Of a stretch of 64,000 bases of DNA, positions 25,066 through 34,398 are shown piece after piece. The position numbers and the translations under genes were made by a program. Numbering within the stretch: position 1 is the first letter of the stretch; every line of letters starts with the position of its first letter. Source of the DNA: Fimivicinus intestinavium (lineage in GTDB: Bacteria > Bacillota > Clostridia > Oscillospirales > Acutalibacteraceae); the NCBI GenBank assembly GCA_018715765.1, contig DVKY01000045.1, positions 16,551-80,550 of the forward strand. Reading direction: 5' to 3'. The notes beneath the pieces were generated by a model that saw only the letters and a program-made list of their open reading frames with translations, had not been told where the DNA came from and made no database searches.

Positions 25066-25193
25066 TTATTCAGGTTAATCTTATTTATATATGATGCTCG
25101 GTGGACATGCCGGCCCATAGGTGCGGCATTCCTGTGCAAGGGCGCTGAAATGGATCGTTGGTTTCTTTATTTTTGATAGGAGGAGTTGGGCGC

Positions 25194-27545
25194 ATGTTGA
25201 CAACAATTATTAAACGCGACGGTCGAGAGGTTGAGTTCTCGCTGGAGAAGATTGCAAACGCAATTTTTAAGGCAGCGCAGGCAATGGGCGGCAAGGATTA
25301 TGAGGAATCCGTATCTCTGGCCAATCAGGTAGTTGCGTACCTGGAAAAAAGCGGCATTGAAAAGCCGACGGTGGAGCAGGTGCAGGATGCGGTGGAGAAG
25401 GTGCTCATCGAAAACGGGCATGCCCGCACCGCCAAGGTTTACATCCTGTATCGCGCAGAGCGCTCCCGCGTGCGCGAGATGAACACCCGGTTGATGAAAA
25501 TTTACGAGGGCCTTACCTTCAAGTCTGCAAAGGATAACGACATCAAACGGGAAAACGCCAACATTGACGGCGACACGGCCATGGGCACGATGCTCAAATA
25601 TGGCTCTGAAGGCGCAAAGCAGTTTAACGAGTTGTTTGTTCTCAACCCGGAACATTCCAAGGCGCACCATGAGGGCGATATCCATATTCACGATCTGGAT
25701 TTCCTGACCCTGACCACGACATGCTGCCAGATCGATATTATCAAACTGTTTGACGGGGGCTTTTCCACAGGGCACGGCTATCTGCGCGAGCCGAATGACA
25801 TCGCCAGCTACTCCGCGCTTGCGTGCATCGCCATTCAATCCAACCAAAACGACCAGCATGGCGGCCAGAGCATCCCGAATTTTGACTACGGTATGGCGCT
25901 CGGCGTGGCGAAAACCTACGCCAAGCTTTACCGCCGGAATATGAGCAAGGCATTGGAGCTGCTGGCCGGGCTGGACAACTCCTGCGAGGTGGCGGACGCC
26001 GTTTGCCAGCGTATCAAGGAAGAGAGTGGAGTAACCCCCAAGCTTGCCAACGACAACGGCTACCAGGAAGCGGAGGCAAAGCTCCTGCGGGAGGATTATC
26101 AAATTGACGAAGCGGTTATCCAGAAGGCGCAGGCCTTTACGCTGCGCCGCACCCTGAAGGAGACGGACCGTGCCACCTATCAGGCCATGGAGGCGCTGGT
26201 GCATAACCTGAACACCATGCACTCCCGCGCCGGCGCGCAGATTCCGTTCAGCTCGATTAACTACGGTATGGATACCTCGCCCGAAGGGCGCATGGCAATT
26301 AAAAACGTCCTGCTTGCAACGGAGGCGGGCCTTGGCAACGGTGAAACGCCGGTGTTCCCCATCCATATTTTCCGCGTCAAGGAGGGCGTCAGCTATAATC
26401 CTGGCGATCCGAACTACGATCTGTTCAAGCTGGCCTGCCGTGTATCTGCCAAGCGGCTGTTTCCGAACTTCTCCTTTATGGATGCACCGTTTAACGCGCA
26501 GTATTATAAGGAGGGCGATTACGACACGGAGATCGCCTACATGGGCTGCCGTACCCGCGTGATGGGCAACGTGTATGACAAAACGCGCCAGACGACGGGA
26601 GGCCGCGGTAACCTGAGCTTTACCTCGATCAACCTTCCCCGCCTTGCGATCAAGGCACATGGGAATATTGATATTTTCTTTGAGGACCTTGACCGCAAGA
26701 TCGATCTTGTGATTGATCAGCTGCTGGAGCGGCTGGAGATTCAGTCGAAGAAAAAGGTGCGCAACTACCCCTTCCTGATGGGGCAGGGCATCTGGATCGA
26801 TTCCGATAAGCTTGGCCCGGATGACGAGGTGCGCGAGGTGCTCAAGCACGGCACGCTCTCCGTCGGCTTCATCGGCCTGGCGGAAACGCTGAAATCCCTG
26901 GTCGGCGCGCATCATGGCGAGAGCGTCGAGGCGCGCAACCTCGGCCTGGAAATTGTCGCCCACATGCGCAACCGCATGGATGCGGAATCTGCAAAGACAG
27001 GGCTTAATTTCACCCTGCTTGCAACCCCGGCGGAGGGGCTTTCCGGCCGCTTTGTCCGCATGGATAAGGAGCGTTATGGCGTGATTGAGGGCGTGACCGA
27101 CCGGCCGTATTACACCAATTCCTTCCATGTACCGGTCTATTATCCGATCTCCGCCTTTGATAAAATCAAAATTGAGGCGCCCTATCATGAGCTGACAAAC
27201 GCCGGCCATATCTCCTACATCGAGATGGATGGCGATCCTACAGAAAATCTGGATGCGTTCGAGGCCGTGATCCGCTGCATGAAGGAGAACAACATCGGCT
27301 ATGGCTCCGTCAACCACCCGGTGGATCATGACCCGGTGTGTGGCTATACTGGAATCATCAATGACGAATGCCCGAAGTGCGGCCGCCATGAGGGCGACGG
27401 CAACCCTGATTTCGAGCGTATCCGCCGCATCACCGGCTATCTGGTCGGCACGCTGGATCACTTTAACGACGCCAAGTATGCAGAGGTGATGGATCGCGTC
27501 AAGCACTCTATTGGCACAGGCGCCGGGGAGTTTGAGCAGATTTGA
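25194..27545 (+). CDS. nrdD: anaerobic ribonucleoside-triphosphate reductase
   Basis: 783 residues, class III glycyl-radical enzyme that makes dNTPs from NTPs without oxygen. The N-terminal ATP-cone (about 1-95) begins TTIIKRDGREVEFSLEKI. The core has GDIHIHDLDFL near 160, NTMHSRAGAQIPFSSINYG near 340 and MGCRTRVMGN near 450. A C-terminal zinc site is formed by CGYTGIINDECPKCGR, and the glycyl-radical loop is RRITGYLVG near the end. The ATG at 25194 follows AGGAGGAG. It sits behind an NrdR box and overlaps nrdG by one base. Confidence 0.97.
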   Translation: MLTTIIKRDGREVEFSLEKIANAIFKAAQAMGGKDYEESVSLANQVVAYLEKSGIEKPTVEQVQDAVEKVLIENGHARTAKVYILYRAERSRVREMNTRLMKIYEGLTFKSAKDNDIKRENANIDGDTAMGTMLKYGSEGAKQFNELFVLNPEHSKAHHEGDIHIHDLDFLTLTTTCCQIDIIKLFDGGFSTGHGYLREPNDIASYSALACIAIQSNQNDQHGGQSIPNFDYGMALGVAKTYAKLYRRNMSKALELLAGLDNSCEVADAVCQRIKEESGVTPKLANDNGYQEAEAKLLREDYQIDEAVIQKAQAFTLRRTLKETDRATYQAMEALVHNLNTMHSRAGAQIPFSSINYGMDTSPEGRMAIKNVLLATEAGLGNGETPVFPIHIFRVKEGVSYNPGDPNYDLFKLACRVSAKRLFPNFSFMDAPFNAQYYKEGDYDTEIAYMGCRTRVMGNVYDKTRQTTGGRGNLSFTSINLPRLAIKAHGNIDIFFEDLDRKIDLVIDQLLERLEIQSKKKVRNYPFLMGQGIWIDSDKLGPDDEVREVLKHGTLSVGFIGLAETLKSLVGAHHGESVEARNLGLEIVAHMRNRMDAESAKTGLNFTLLATPAEGLSGRFVRMDKERYGVIEGVTDRPYYTNSFHVPVYYPISAFDKIKIEAPYHELTNAGHISYIEMDGDPTENLDAFEAVIRCMKENNIGYGSVNHPVDHDPVCGYTGIINDECPKCGRHEGDGNPDFERIRRITGYLVGTLDHFNDAKYAEVMDRVKHSIGTGAGEFEQI

Positions 27546-28114
27546 TGGACACGATGAACACTCCCCTGCGGCTTGCGGGTGTCATCCGCGAATCCATCGT
27601 GGATGGCCCCGGCTGGCGCTTCGTTGTATTTGCCCAGGGCTGCCCGCACCATTGCCCCGGTTGCCAAAACCCACAGACACATGACTTTCAGGGCGGCTAT
27701 GACAGCACCGTGGGCAGGCTGATCGCTGAAATGCAGAAAAACCCACTGCTTTCCGGCGTCACGCTCAGCGGCGGCGATCCGTTTGCACAGGCGGAGCCGT
27801 TTGCCGTGCTGGCCGAGGAAGCGCACCGGATCGGCCTCAACGTGGTCACCTATACGGGCTGGACCTTGGAGCAGCTGTTAGACGGACGCAGCTCGCACCC
27901 GGGCTGGGAGGCGTTGCTTTCGCAGACGGACGTGCTGGTAGACGGCCCCTTTTTGCTGGCAGAAAAATCTCTTGCACTTCTTTTCCGCGGCTCGCGTAAC
28001 CAGCGTACCATTGACGTGAAGCGCTCCCTGGCTTTGGGCCATGTGGTAGAATGCGACCTGCACAATGGGATGCCCTCCGTTTCAGGCAAAACGCCTGCGG
28101 CGGAGGACAAATGA
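27545..28114 (+). CDS. nrdG: anaerobic ribonucleotide reductase activating enzyme
   Basis: 189 residues, radical-SAM protein that installs the glycyl radical on NrdD. The cluster motif is CPHHCPGC (CX3CX2C) near residue 33, followed by TLSGGDPFAQ near 75 and VDGPF near 127. Its ATG overlaps the nrdD stop (TGATG), so translation is coupled; the nearest ribosome-site match GGGGAG is 14 bases upstream. A terminator follows the gene. Confidence 0.96.
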   Translation: MDTMNTPLRLAGVIRESIVDGPGWRFVVFAQGCPHHCPGCQNPQTHDFQGGYDSTVGRLIAEMQKNPLLSGVTLSGGDPFAQAEPFAVLAEEAHRIGLNVVTYTGWTLEQLLDGRSSHPGWEALLSQTDVLVDGPFLLAEKSLALLFRGSRNQRTIDVKRSLALGHVVECDLHNGMPSVSGKTPAAEDK

Positions 28115-28143
28115 AGCTTCTAAACAAGGCCTGCGGCGGGCAA

Positions 28144-28165
28144 AGCCCGGCGCGGGCTTTTTATT
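28144..28165 (+). terminator. terminator of nrdD-nrdG
   Basis: AGCCCG (28144-28149), loop GCG, CGGGCT (28153-28158), then TTTTATT. The short stem is GC-only and well placed 30 bases after nrdG. Confidence 0.7.
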
Positions 28166-28248
28166 CTTCGGCAGATGCATTTTTTTACTTTCTGGCGGGA
28201 CAGGCTCGCCCTGGGCCCCAACTAATCAAACGAATGGAGGGATTGGGG

Positions 28249-28710
28249 ATGCATGGCTCTCGCCACAGCACAAAAGCGGCCGTTTGGTTAATTCTCTCGT
28301 GGGGGCTGGTTGCGGCCTGCATGGCGGCCATTTTTTGCTTTTCCCAGCAATCCGGCGTGGAGAGCCAATCGCTCAGCGATGGGCTGCTGTCTAAAATCTT
28401 TGATATGATCGGCCTGCTGATCCCATCCGCCGTGATCCGTAAGCTGGCGCATGCGGCAGAGTTTGCACTGCTGGCTGTGCTCCTGTTCCATGCGCTTTAC
28501 CGCACCTGTGGCCGGGGCCGGCCCTGGCTTGCCTGGTCGCTGTCAACCCTGTACGCTGTGACGGATGAGGTGCATCAGATCTTCATTCCCGGCAGGGCGT
28601 GCCGCTTTTTCGACGTCTGTGTGGATGCAGCAGGCGCTTTGGCAGGCGTGCTTTTCTGCCTGTTGCTGCTCTTCCTGCTGCGCAGGCTGTCCGCTCAAAA
28701 ATCTCCGTAA
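28249..28710 (+). CDS. VanZ-like membrane protein
   Basis: 153 residues with four hydrophobic segments. The VanZ-like features are IFCFSQQSGVESQSLS after helix 1, RKLAHAAEFALLAVLLFHAL, and ATDEVHQIFIPGR-like VTDEVHQIFIPGRACRFFD before helix 4 (DVCVDAAGALAG). VanZ-like proteins include the teicoplanin-resistance protein, but most chromosomal copies have unknown roles; without a van cluster no resistance is inferred. The ATG at 28249 follows GGAGG; the open frame upstream has no start signal and crosses the nrdG terminator. Confidence 0.88.
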   Translation: MHGSRHSTKAAVWLILSWGLVAACMAAIFCFSQQSGVESQSLSDGLLSKIFDMIGLLIPSAVIRKLAHAAEFALLAVLLFHALYRTCGRGRPWLAWSLSTLYAVTDEVHQIFIPGRACRFFDVCVDAAGALAGVLFCLLLLFLLRRLSAQKSP

Positions 28711-28771
28711 AATTCGAAGAATTCCTCCAGTGAAGCTTAAATTTATTCAAAAACATAGCATTTACAACAGT

Positions 28772-28817
28772 AAAACAGCGCTTTTCTCCTGATTTTGGCA
28801 GAGAAAAGCGCTGTTTT
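28772..28817. terminator. bidirectional terminator
   Basis: AAAACAGCGCTTTTCTC (28772-28788) and its exact reverse complement (28801-28817) form a 17-bp stem with a 12-base loop. A-runs and T-runs on both sides let it stop the VanZ-like gene (plus) and the yhaM-like operon (minus). Confidence 0.93.
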
Positions 28818-28847
28818 AATGAATCCAGTATTTGTTTAGTGCAACGT

Positions 28848-29837
28848 CTATTCGCCCGCTTCCGGTGTGCGAAGATTCACGCTGGGTGCAATCTCCCTGC
28901 GGGCATGGTTGTAGAGCTTGCGGTTCTCCAGCGCCCACTGACGCGGAGAAAAACCGTCCGGCTGCGTCGTCTGGAGCGCCTGCGCCATTTCATAGATGCG
29001 CGCATCCATCAGATCCAACTCCGAGAGGAGCTCCGCCTCCAGAAACATCGGGCGCACTGCCGCTCCAAATTCAGGATCTCCATGATGGGAAAGAAGCATA
29101 TGCTCCACCAGCATAGCTGTTTCCTGCGAGACGCCGAGCCTGCGCGCCGCACGGTCAACCGCCATCGCTCCCTCCGCCAGATGGCCGATCAGCATCCCTC
29201 GCGCCGTATAACCGCTTGCAATCCCCGTGCTGCCGACGGTAAATTCACCAATTTTCGCAATATCATGAAGAATTGCACCAGAGAGCAACAGCTCCTGGTC
29301 AATGAAAGGATAAACTCTGCACACGCCCTGTGCGAGCCGAACGATGGAAAGCGTATGGCATAGCAGGCCGCCGCGGATCGCGTGGTGCAGCTTAAACGCT
29401 GCCGGCCAATAGAGAAGCTGCTCCTTATATTCCTCCAGCAATGCCGTCACAAGCATTTTCAGCTCCCCGTTTTCAAAGCCGGAGACAATGGAACGGATTT
29501 CAGAGAGCATCCACTCCCCTTCATAGGCAGCGCTGGGGACATAGTCGCTAACGTTGATTTTGTCTGCGGGGACAGCCGGCCGAATCCGGTCAATGCGCAG
29601 CTGATCCGCACCGTTGTAAACGTCGATACGGCCGCGCACCTTCACCAGATCATTTGCGGCGAAGGTTCCCTGCGTATCCTCCTTATAATCCCAGAGCTTT
29701 GCGGAAATCTCGCCCGACCGGTCGGTCAGCACCAGGTCAAGATAGGGCACGCCGCGCGCCGTCTGCTTTTTTTCACAGGTTTTAATCAGGCAAAAGCCCT
29801 CGGAAACGCCGGTTTTTTCATTCGTCGTAAAATTCAT
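28848..29837 (-). CDS. YhaM-like 3'-5' exoribonuclease (OB-fold + HD domain)
   Basis: About 329 residues. The N-terminal OB-fold includes VSEGFCLIKTCEKKQTARG, LTDRSGEISAKLWD and VKVRGRIDVYNG. The HD domain follows with KLHHAIRGGLLCHTLSI near 150, ILHDIAKIGEF near 193 and EHMLLSHHG near 247, supplying the metal-binding His/Asp set. This architecture is that of YhaM/CBF1-type 3'-5' exoribonucleases. The ATG at 29837 is spaced correctly from AAAGG; a second ATG three codons earlier abuts it. It is the last gene of a long minus-strand run. Confidence 0.88.
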   Translation of the reverse strand: MNFTTNEKTGVSEGFCLIKTCEKKQTARGVPYLDLVLTDRSGEISAKLWDYKEDTQGTFAANDLVKVRGRIDVYNGADQLRIDRIRPAVPADKINVSDYVPSAAYEGEWMLSEIRSIVSGFENGELKMLVTALLEEYKEQLLYWPAAFKLHHAIRGGLLCHTLSIVRLAQGVCRVYPFIDQELLLSGAILHDIAKIGEFTVGSTGIASGYTARGMLIGHLAEGAMAVDRAARRLGVSQETAMLVEHMLLSHHGDPEFGAAVRPMFLEAELLSELDLMDARIYEMAQALQTTQPDGFSPRQWALENRKLYNHARREIAPSVNLRTPEAGE

Positions 29838-29879
29838 GCTGGTCATCCTTTACACGGGTATAAAACAGGAGAGGCCCAC

Positions 29880-30320
29880 TCATGCAGGCTGCTCCCCGGA
29901 GCCAAACTCCATCAGGAAAATACCGCTTCCCGCATCCAAACGGCGGTTCACCTCGCCGGGCAGCTCGCGCAAAAAAATCTCTGCCGTGGCGCTGACGCGC
30001 AGCTGATTGACATGCCCGCCGTAAACGTTGCCCTGTGCATCTGCCAGCGTCCCGTGCAGGTGCAGATAAGCCTCCGCGCCGCGCTGCGTCACATTGCCCG
30101 TCAGCGTACAGATTTCCATTTCCCGATCCAGCACACGGGGCAAAAAGCGTTTTTCCGCCAGATGATAGACGCCAATCTCTGCATGATCCACGGCTCCCAG
30201 TGCGGAAATCTCTGCCAGTCGAATCCCCTGCGTGGCGCAGGCCTCGCGGATGCAGGCGAGCACCTCCTCCCCGCGCACGAGGCACAGGATCGTTGTATCT
30301 CCCATTTTTCGCAAATCCAT
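29880..30320 (-). CDS. PPC/DUF296 domain protein
   Basis: 146 residues. The single domain shows LVRGEEVLACIREAC, ISALGAVDHAEIGVY and the characteristic EAYLHLHGTLADAQGNVYGGHV histidine strand, typical of bacterial PPC (DUF296) proteins that form trimers. Plant homologues have DNA-binding hooks; bacterial ones are of unknown function. The ATG at 30320 follows AGGAGG. It lies 70 bases after tex and 43 bases before the yhaM-like gene. Confidence 0.87.
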   Translation of the reverse strand: MDLRKMGDTTILCLVRGEEVLACIREACATQGIRLAEISALGAVDHAEIGVYHLAEKRFLPRVLDREMEICTLTGNVTQRGAEAYLHLHGTLADAQGNVYGGHVNQLRVSATAEIFLRELPGEVNRRLDAGSGIFLMEFGSGEQPA

Positions 30321-30389
30321 TGGGCCGCCTCCTGTTCCTTTTTCTGCCTTCATTATAGGTGCTTTCTGCCGCAGGGTCAAGCGATCCGG

Positions 30390-32558
30390 TCAGCCTGCCG
30401 CCGGCTGGGCCGGTTTTTTCATCGTCAGGGAAATCCGCTTCTTTTCCACATCAACGCTGAGCACCCAAACGGTGATAATATCGCCCACCTTGAGCGCCTC
30501 AGAGGGGTGCCCAAGCCTGCGGTCGGCAATCTGGGAGATGTGCACCAGGCCATCCTGGTGCACGCCGATATCGACAAACGCGCCAAAATCAATCACGTTG
30601 CGCACCGTGCCCTGCAGCTCCATGCCTGGCTTTAAATCCTTCATGTCCATAATATCTGTGCGCAGCAGCGGGGGCGGGAGCTCGTCGCGTGGGTCGCGCC
30701 CCGGGCGGAGCAGCTCCTTGACGATATCGCGCAGCGTTGGTACGCCAAGCTCCAGCCGCCTTGCGGCCTCCTCCTCCCCAAGCTGCGCGACACGCTGCTC
30801 AAGCGCCCCAATGCGGCCGGCGGCCACATCCTCCAGCGAGTAGCCGCACAGCGTTAAAAGCGCCTTTGCAGCCTCATAGCTCTCCGGATGGACGCCCGTG
30901 CGATCCAGCACGTTTTTGCTCTCCGGCACACGTAAAAATCCTGCGCACTGCTCGAATGCCTTTGCGCCGAGCTTGGGAACCTTTTTGATTGCGGCGCGGG
31001 AGGGATAGGCGCCATTCTCCTCCCGGTAGGCAACGATATTTTTGGCGACTGTGCTGTTCACGCCGGAAACACGCGCCAGCAGGGAGGACGATGCGGTATT
31101 CAGATCAACGCCCACTGCGTTCACGCAATCCTCCACCACACCGCCAAGGGCGTTATCCAGCTCCTTTTTCGGCATATCATGCTGATACTGCCCCACACCG
31201 ATGGCCTTTGGATCGATCTTGACCAGCTCTGCCAACGGATCTTGCAGCCTGCGCGCAATCGAGACCGCGCTGCGCAGGGAGACGTCGAACTGCGGGAATT
31301 CCTCCGCCGCCAGTTTGGAGGCGGAGTAAACAGAAGCGCCCGCCTCGCTGACCACCATATAGGAGACCTTGCGGTCAATGGTCTTCAGCAGCTCCGCCGT
31401 AAAAATCTCCGTCTCCTTGGAGGCGGTGCCGTTGCCGATGGCGATAATCTCCACGCCATGTTTTTCAATCAGCCGGCGCAGCGTCGCCTTCGCCTGCTGC
31501 CTTTGAGCCTCGCTGTGGGTGATATAGATTACGCCTGTATCCAACACACGCCCCGTCGCATCCACAACGGCGACCTTACAGCCCGTCCGGTAGCCGGGGT
31601 CAAGCCCCAGAGCCACCTTCCCCTTGACGGGCGGCTGAAGCAGAAGCTGCCGCAGATTCATGGCAAAAACCCTGATCGCAGCGGTATCCGCCCGCTCGGT
31701 GAGCATGGAGCGGATTTCCCTCTCAATGGAGGGCTCGATCAGCCGATCGTAGGCGTCCTCCCCAGCCTCCTGCACGGCGGCCGTGCAGGGAGAACCGGTG
31801 TTTTTCAGAGCCACGCTGGTAATCACCCGCATGGCGCGCGGGCGGTCAAGCGTGACCTCCACCTTGAGAAAGCCTTCCCGCTCGCCCCTGTCGATCGCCA
31901 GCACCTGATAGCCGGCAATCTTCTCCACCGGCGCGCTGAAATTGTAATAGGGGGCGTAGACGCTATCCTCTTCCCTGGCGGCCCTGGCGTGCACAACACC
32001 GCACACGGTAAACAGATTGCGCAGCCTGCGGCGGATATTCGCATCGTCGGACAGATCCTCCGCGATAATATCCATAGCGCCCCGGAGCGCCTCCTCCGCC
32101 GTCTCCACGCCCTTCTCCGGGTCGATAAAGCCCCGCGCGAGTGTGAGCGGCTCGCCGGAGCTTGCTGCCTGCGCAAAAATTTGCTGCGCAAGCGGCTCGA
32201 GGCCCCGTTCACGGGCAATGGAGGCGCGCGTGCGGCGCCGCGGCTTAAAGGGGCGGTAGATATCCTCAATCTCCGCCAGGGTAGCGGCTTTCTCCAGAGC
32301 GGCGGCGATTTCATCTGTCAGCTTCTCCTGCGCCTCAATCGAGGCGCGCACCTCTTCACGGCGCTTTTCCAGATTGCGCAGATATTCGAGCCGTTCCGAG
32401 ATTTCGCGCAGCACCTGGTCATCCAGCGTGCCGTGCGCCTCCTTTCGATAGCGGGCGATAAAGGGGATCGTGTTCCCCTCGTCGATCAGCTTCACCACAT
32501 TTTCAATCTGCCATGCCTGCAAATGAAATTCGGCGGTGAGCTGTGTGATGATATCCAT
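30390..32558 (-). CDS. tex: Tex-family RNA-binding protein
   Basis: 722 residues. Tex N-terminal helical region (ENVVKLIDEGNTIPFIARYRKE near 20, then DIYRPFKPRRRTRA near 100), YqgF-like domain with GLDPGYRTGCKVAVVDATG near 318, helix-hairpin-helix pair with LARVSGVNSTVAKNIVAYRE near 495, and a C-terminal S1 domain, GMELQGTVRNVIDFGAFVDIGV, near 640. Tex acts in transcription or RNA turnover and binds nucleic acids. The start codon at 32558 has only a distant AAAGGGAG site. It sits after the methyltransferase and its terminator-like hairpin. Confidence 0.95.
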   Translation of the reverse strand: MDIITQLTAEFHLQAWQIENVVKLIDEGNTIPFIARYRKEAHGTLDDQVLREISERLEYLRNLEKRREEVRASIEAQEKLTDEIAAALEKAATLAEIEDIYRPFKPRRRTRASIARERGLEPLAQQIFAQAASSGEPLTLARGFIDPEKGVETAEEALRGAMDIIAEDLSDDANIRRRLRNLFTVCGVVHARAAREEDSVYAPYYNFSAPVEKIAGYQVLAIDRGEREGFLKVEVTLDRPRAMRVITSVALKNTGSPCTAAVQEAGEDAYDRLIEPSIEREIRSMLTERADTAAIRVFAMNLRQLLLQPPVKGKVALGLDPGYRTGCKVAVVDATGRVLDTGVIYITHSEAQRQQAKATLRRLIEKHGVEIIAIGNGTASKETEIFTAELLKTIDRKVSYMVVSEAGASVYSASKLAAEEFPQFDVSLRSAVSIARRLQDPLAELVKIDPKAIGVGQYQHDMPKKELDNALGGVVEDCVNAVGVDLNTASSSLLARVSGVNSTVAKNIVAYREENGAYPSRAAIKKVPKLGAKAFEQCAGFLRVPESKNVLDRTGVHPESYEAAKALLTLCGYSLEDVAAGRIGALEQRVAQLGEEEAARRLELGVPTLRDIVKELLRPGRDPRDELPPPLLRTDIMDMKDLKPGMELQGTVRNVIDFGAFVDIGVHQDGLVHISQIADRRLGHPSEALKVGDIITVWVLSVDVEKKRISLTMKKPAQPAAG

Positions 32559-32586
32559 CGTTTTTGATACACTCCCTTTAGGCGCA

Positions 32587-32610
32587 AAACGCCCGCCGGA
32601 GCAGCGGGCG
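32587..32610 (-). terminator. hairpin between the methyltransferase and tex
   Basis: On the minus strand CGCCCGC, a 7-base loop, GCGGGCG, then TTTTGCGCC. It is a short T-run, so termination may be partial and tex could still be read through. Confidence 0.6.
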
Positions 32611-32624
32611 CGGCGCGCAACTTC

Positions 32625-33407
32625 TTATAAAAACTGAAACAACTGGATTGCCAGCTCATGCCGGACAAGAAAGCGCTCCGGCATGGTCTCCTCCAGCAGT
32701 TTGAGATGGGCGCGGTGGAAGGCTTCCACCGCATCGGGCGCAAGTGAGGCGCCGACGCCCCGGCAGGCACGCATGCGCCCATTCCATGATTCCCGCGTGA
32801 AAGGCAGCAGCACATCCAGCGTTCTGTACCCCGCCGGGCGGACACTTTCCCCGCACCAGGGCGGGTCGGCGTATTGAAGCCGGCTGTCATACCCATCCCA
32901 ACCCGGGTTAAACCGGCGCACCAGCGCAATTGAGCGCCGGACAACCGGGTTTTCATCCGGCAGCCAGGCCATATAGACGATGGCCAGCAGCCCGCCGGGC
33001 TTTAAAATGCGGTGAAAGGCGGGAATTGCCCGCTCCGGGTTCAGATATTGCCAGCATTGTGCGGCTGTGATACAGTCAAACGCATCCGCAGGGAAAGGAG
33101 GATCATTCGCATCCCCCTCCACATATGCAATCGAAAGCCCTGCTGCCCGCGTCATCGCCCTCGCCTGAAGAAGCTGCTCCTGCGCCATATCCAACCCCGT
33201 GAACTGCGCCCCATAACGCGCCATATACCGCGGCAGCACGCCCGTGCCCGTGCCGATGTCGAGCACCTGCTGCCCGGGCAGGCCAATGCCCAGCTCGTAA
33301 AGCGTTTGATAAAGCTGCTCGGGGTAAATATCCCGGTATTTTGCGTAATCCCCACTTGCAAGCCCCCAGTCAAAGGCCCGGCCCCCGTCAATGTTTTGAT
33401 CCTGCAT
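32625..33407 (-). CDS. class I SAM-dependent methyltransferase
   Basis: 260 residues. Motif I is VLDIGTGTGVLPRYMARYG near 48; motif II/III are GLDMAQEQL and VEGDANDPPFPADAFDCITAAQCWQYL near 97, followed by FHRILKPGGLLAIVYMAW. It is a UbiE/Methyltransf_11-type protein; the small-molecule or protein substrate is unknown. It starts 12 bases after the DnaC-like gene behind AAGGGGG and closes the replication-gene part of the run. Confidence 0.87.
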   Translation of the reverse strand: MQDQNIDGGRAFDWGLASGDYAKYRDIYPEQLYQTLYELGIGLPGQQVLDIGTGTGVLPRYMARYGAQFTGLDMAQEQLLQARAMTRAAGLSIAYVEGDANDPPFPADAFDCITAAQCWQYLNPERAIPAFHRILKPGGLLAIVYMAWLPDENPVVRRSIALVRRFNPGWDGYDSRLQYADPPWCGESVRPAGYRTLDVLLPFTRESWNGRMRACRGVGASLAPDAVEAFHRAHLKLLEETMPERFLVRHELAIQLFQFL

Positions 33408-33418
33408 ATACTGCCCCC

Positions 33419-34396
33419 TTACCGCCTCAGCTGGCGAATATCCCGCCCGCAGAAGATCAGAGAGGTGTAGCAGCCGATGATGCGCGAGGTAATCCGCTGG
33501 GTATATTTCCCCTCCAGCTCGCCTGGCGTTAAATTCGTGCTGATGATGACTGGCAGCCCCGCATTGATGCGGGAGTTAATGATATTATAAAGCGCGGCAA
33601 CGGTGAACTGGGTCGAAAACTCCGCGCCAAGGTCATCCAGAATGAGCAGATCGCAGGTGAGCAGCAGCTCCTGCGTATCGCCGCCCGCCGTACCGCCGCG
33701 CCCAAAATGCTCCTCCTCCAGATCGTGGAGCAAGTTTTGCGTGGAGCCGTAGATCACGGCGAAATCCTTTGCAATGGCCTCGCGCGCAATGGAGAGGGAG
33801 AGGTGCGTCTTGCCGAGCCCCGTTGCCCCGCAGAGAAAAAGACTCGGGGAATGCGGGCCGAAATCCTCGGCATAGTGCAGGCAGAATTCAAAAATCTCCG
33901 CCATGCGCCTGCGTGGGGAAAGCCCCGTGCGGCTATCCGCCTCCTCAGGATAATACTCCAGGCGGAAGCTCTCAAACGTGCAAAGATCCAGCGGATACCG
34001 GCGGTTAATCTGCTGATAGGCCAGGCTGCGCAGCAGCCTTTTGTGGCAGGAACAGATTTGACCCTCTACAAATCCGGTATCCCCACAGGCCGGGCAGACA
34101 TAAGGGGGTTCCAGATAATTCTCCGGCAAGCCGGCAGCTTTCAGCAGCTCCCGCCGCTCATGCTGCGCTTTCTTGCTCTGGCGGTGGAGCCCCTCCACAA
34201 AGGCCTCTGCATCCGGCCTGCCCAGCGCATAGACGATAGAACAGCCCACCTGCGCCATCTCCTGCTCAATGCGCGTGAGCTCCGGATACCGCCCGGCTAC
34301 CTCCTCATGCCGCCGCTGCGCCTCACGCTCCGCCTGCGTTCTGCGGCGCTGTAATTCCCGCCTCGCCTGCACATAAATTTCTTTCCCATACGGCAT
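33419..34396 (-). CDS. DnaC/DnaI-like helicase loader ATPase
   Basis: 325 residues. The N-terminal half is helical, with a zinc-finger-like CPACGDTGFVEGQICSC near 101. The AAA+ ATPase has Walker A GATGLGKTH near 190, Walker B LLILDDLG near 249 and sensor motif ISTNL near 285. It should load the replicative helicase together with the DnaD-like protein encoded directly upstream, whose stop lies 2 bases before this start; the ribosome site GGGAGG is inside that gene. IstB-type transposition ATPases share the fold, but the zinc finger and DnaD partner favour the replication role. Confidence 0.92.
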   Translation of the reverse strand: MPYGKEIYVQARRELQRRRTQAEREAQRRHEEVAGRYPELTRIEQEMAQVGCSIVYALGRPDAEAFVEGLHRQSKKAQHERRELLKAAGLPENYLEPPYVCPACGDTGFVEGQICSCHKRLLRSLAYQQINRRYPLDLCTFESFRLEYYPEEADSRTGLSPRRRMAEIFEFCLHYAEDFGPHSPSLFLCGATGLGKTHLSLSIAREAIAKDFAVIYGSTQNLLHDLEEEHFGRGGTAGGDTQELLLTCDLLILDDLGAEFSTQFTVAALYNIINSRINAGLPVIISTNLTPGELEGKYTQRITSRIIGCYTSLIFCGRDIRQLRR

Positions 34397-34398
34397 GT

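Noticed and set aside
25066..25193. Cobalamin or other riboswitch before nrdD
   Set aside because: No conserved riboswitch core is recognisable; only a short hairpin.
25167..27506. Minus-strand open frame of about 779 codons
   Set aside because: It is the exact antisense of nrdD, has no ribosome site and its His/Arg-rich composition is what the reverse of GC-biased coding DNA gives.
28249..28710. Teicoplanin-resistance gene vanZ
   Set aside because: Only the general VanZ-like fold is seen, with no van genes around it.
31179..32567. Plus-strand open frame of about 462 codons
   Set aside because: Antisense of tex; no ribosome site and no family motif.
33419..34396. IstB transposition ATPase of an insertion sequence
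   Set aside because: No IstA transposase or terminal repeats; the neighbour is a DnaD protein and an N-terminal zinc finger is present.
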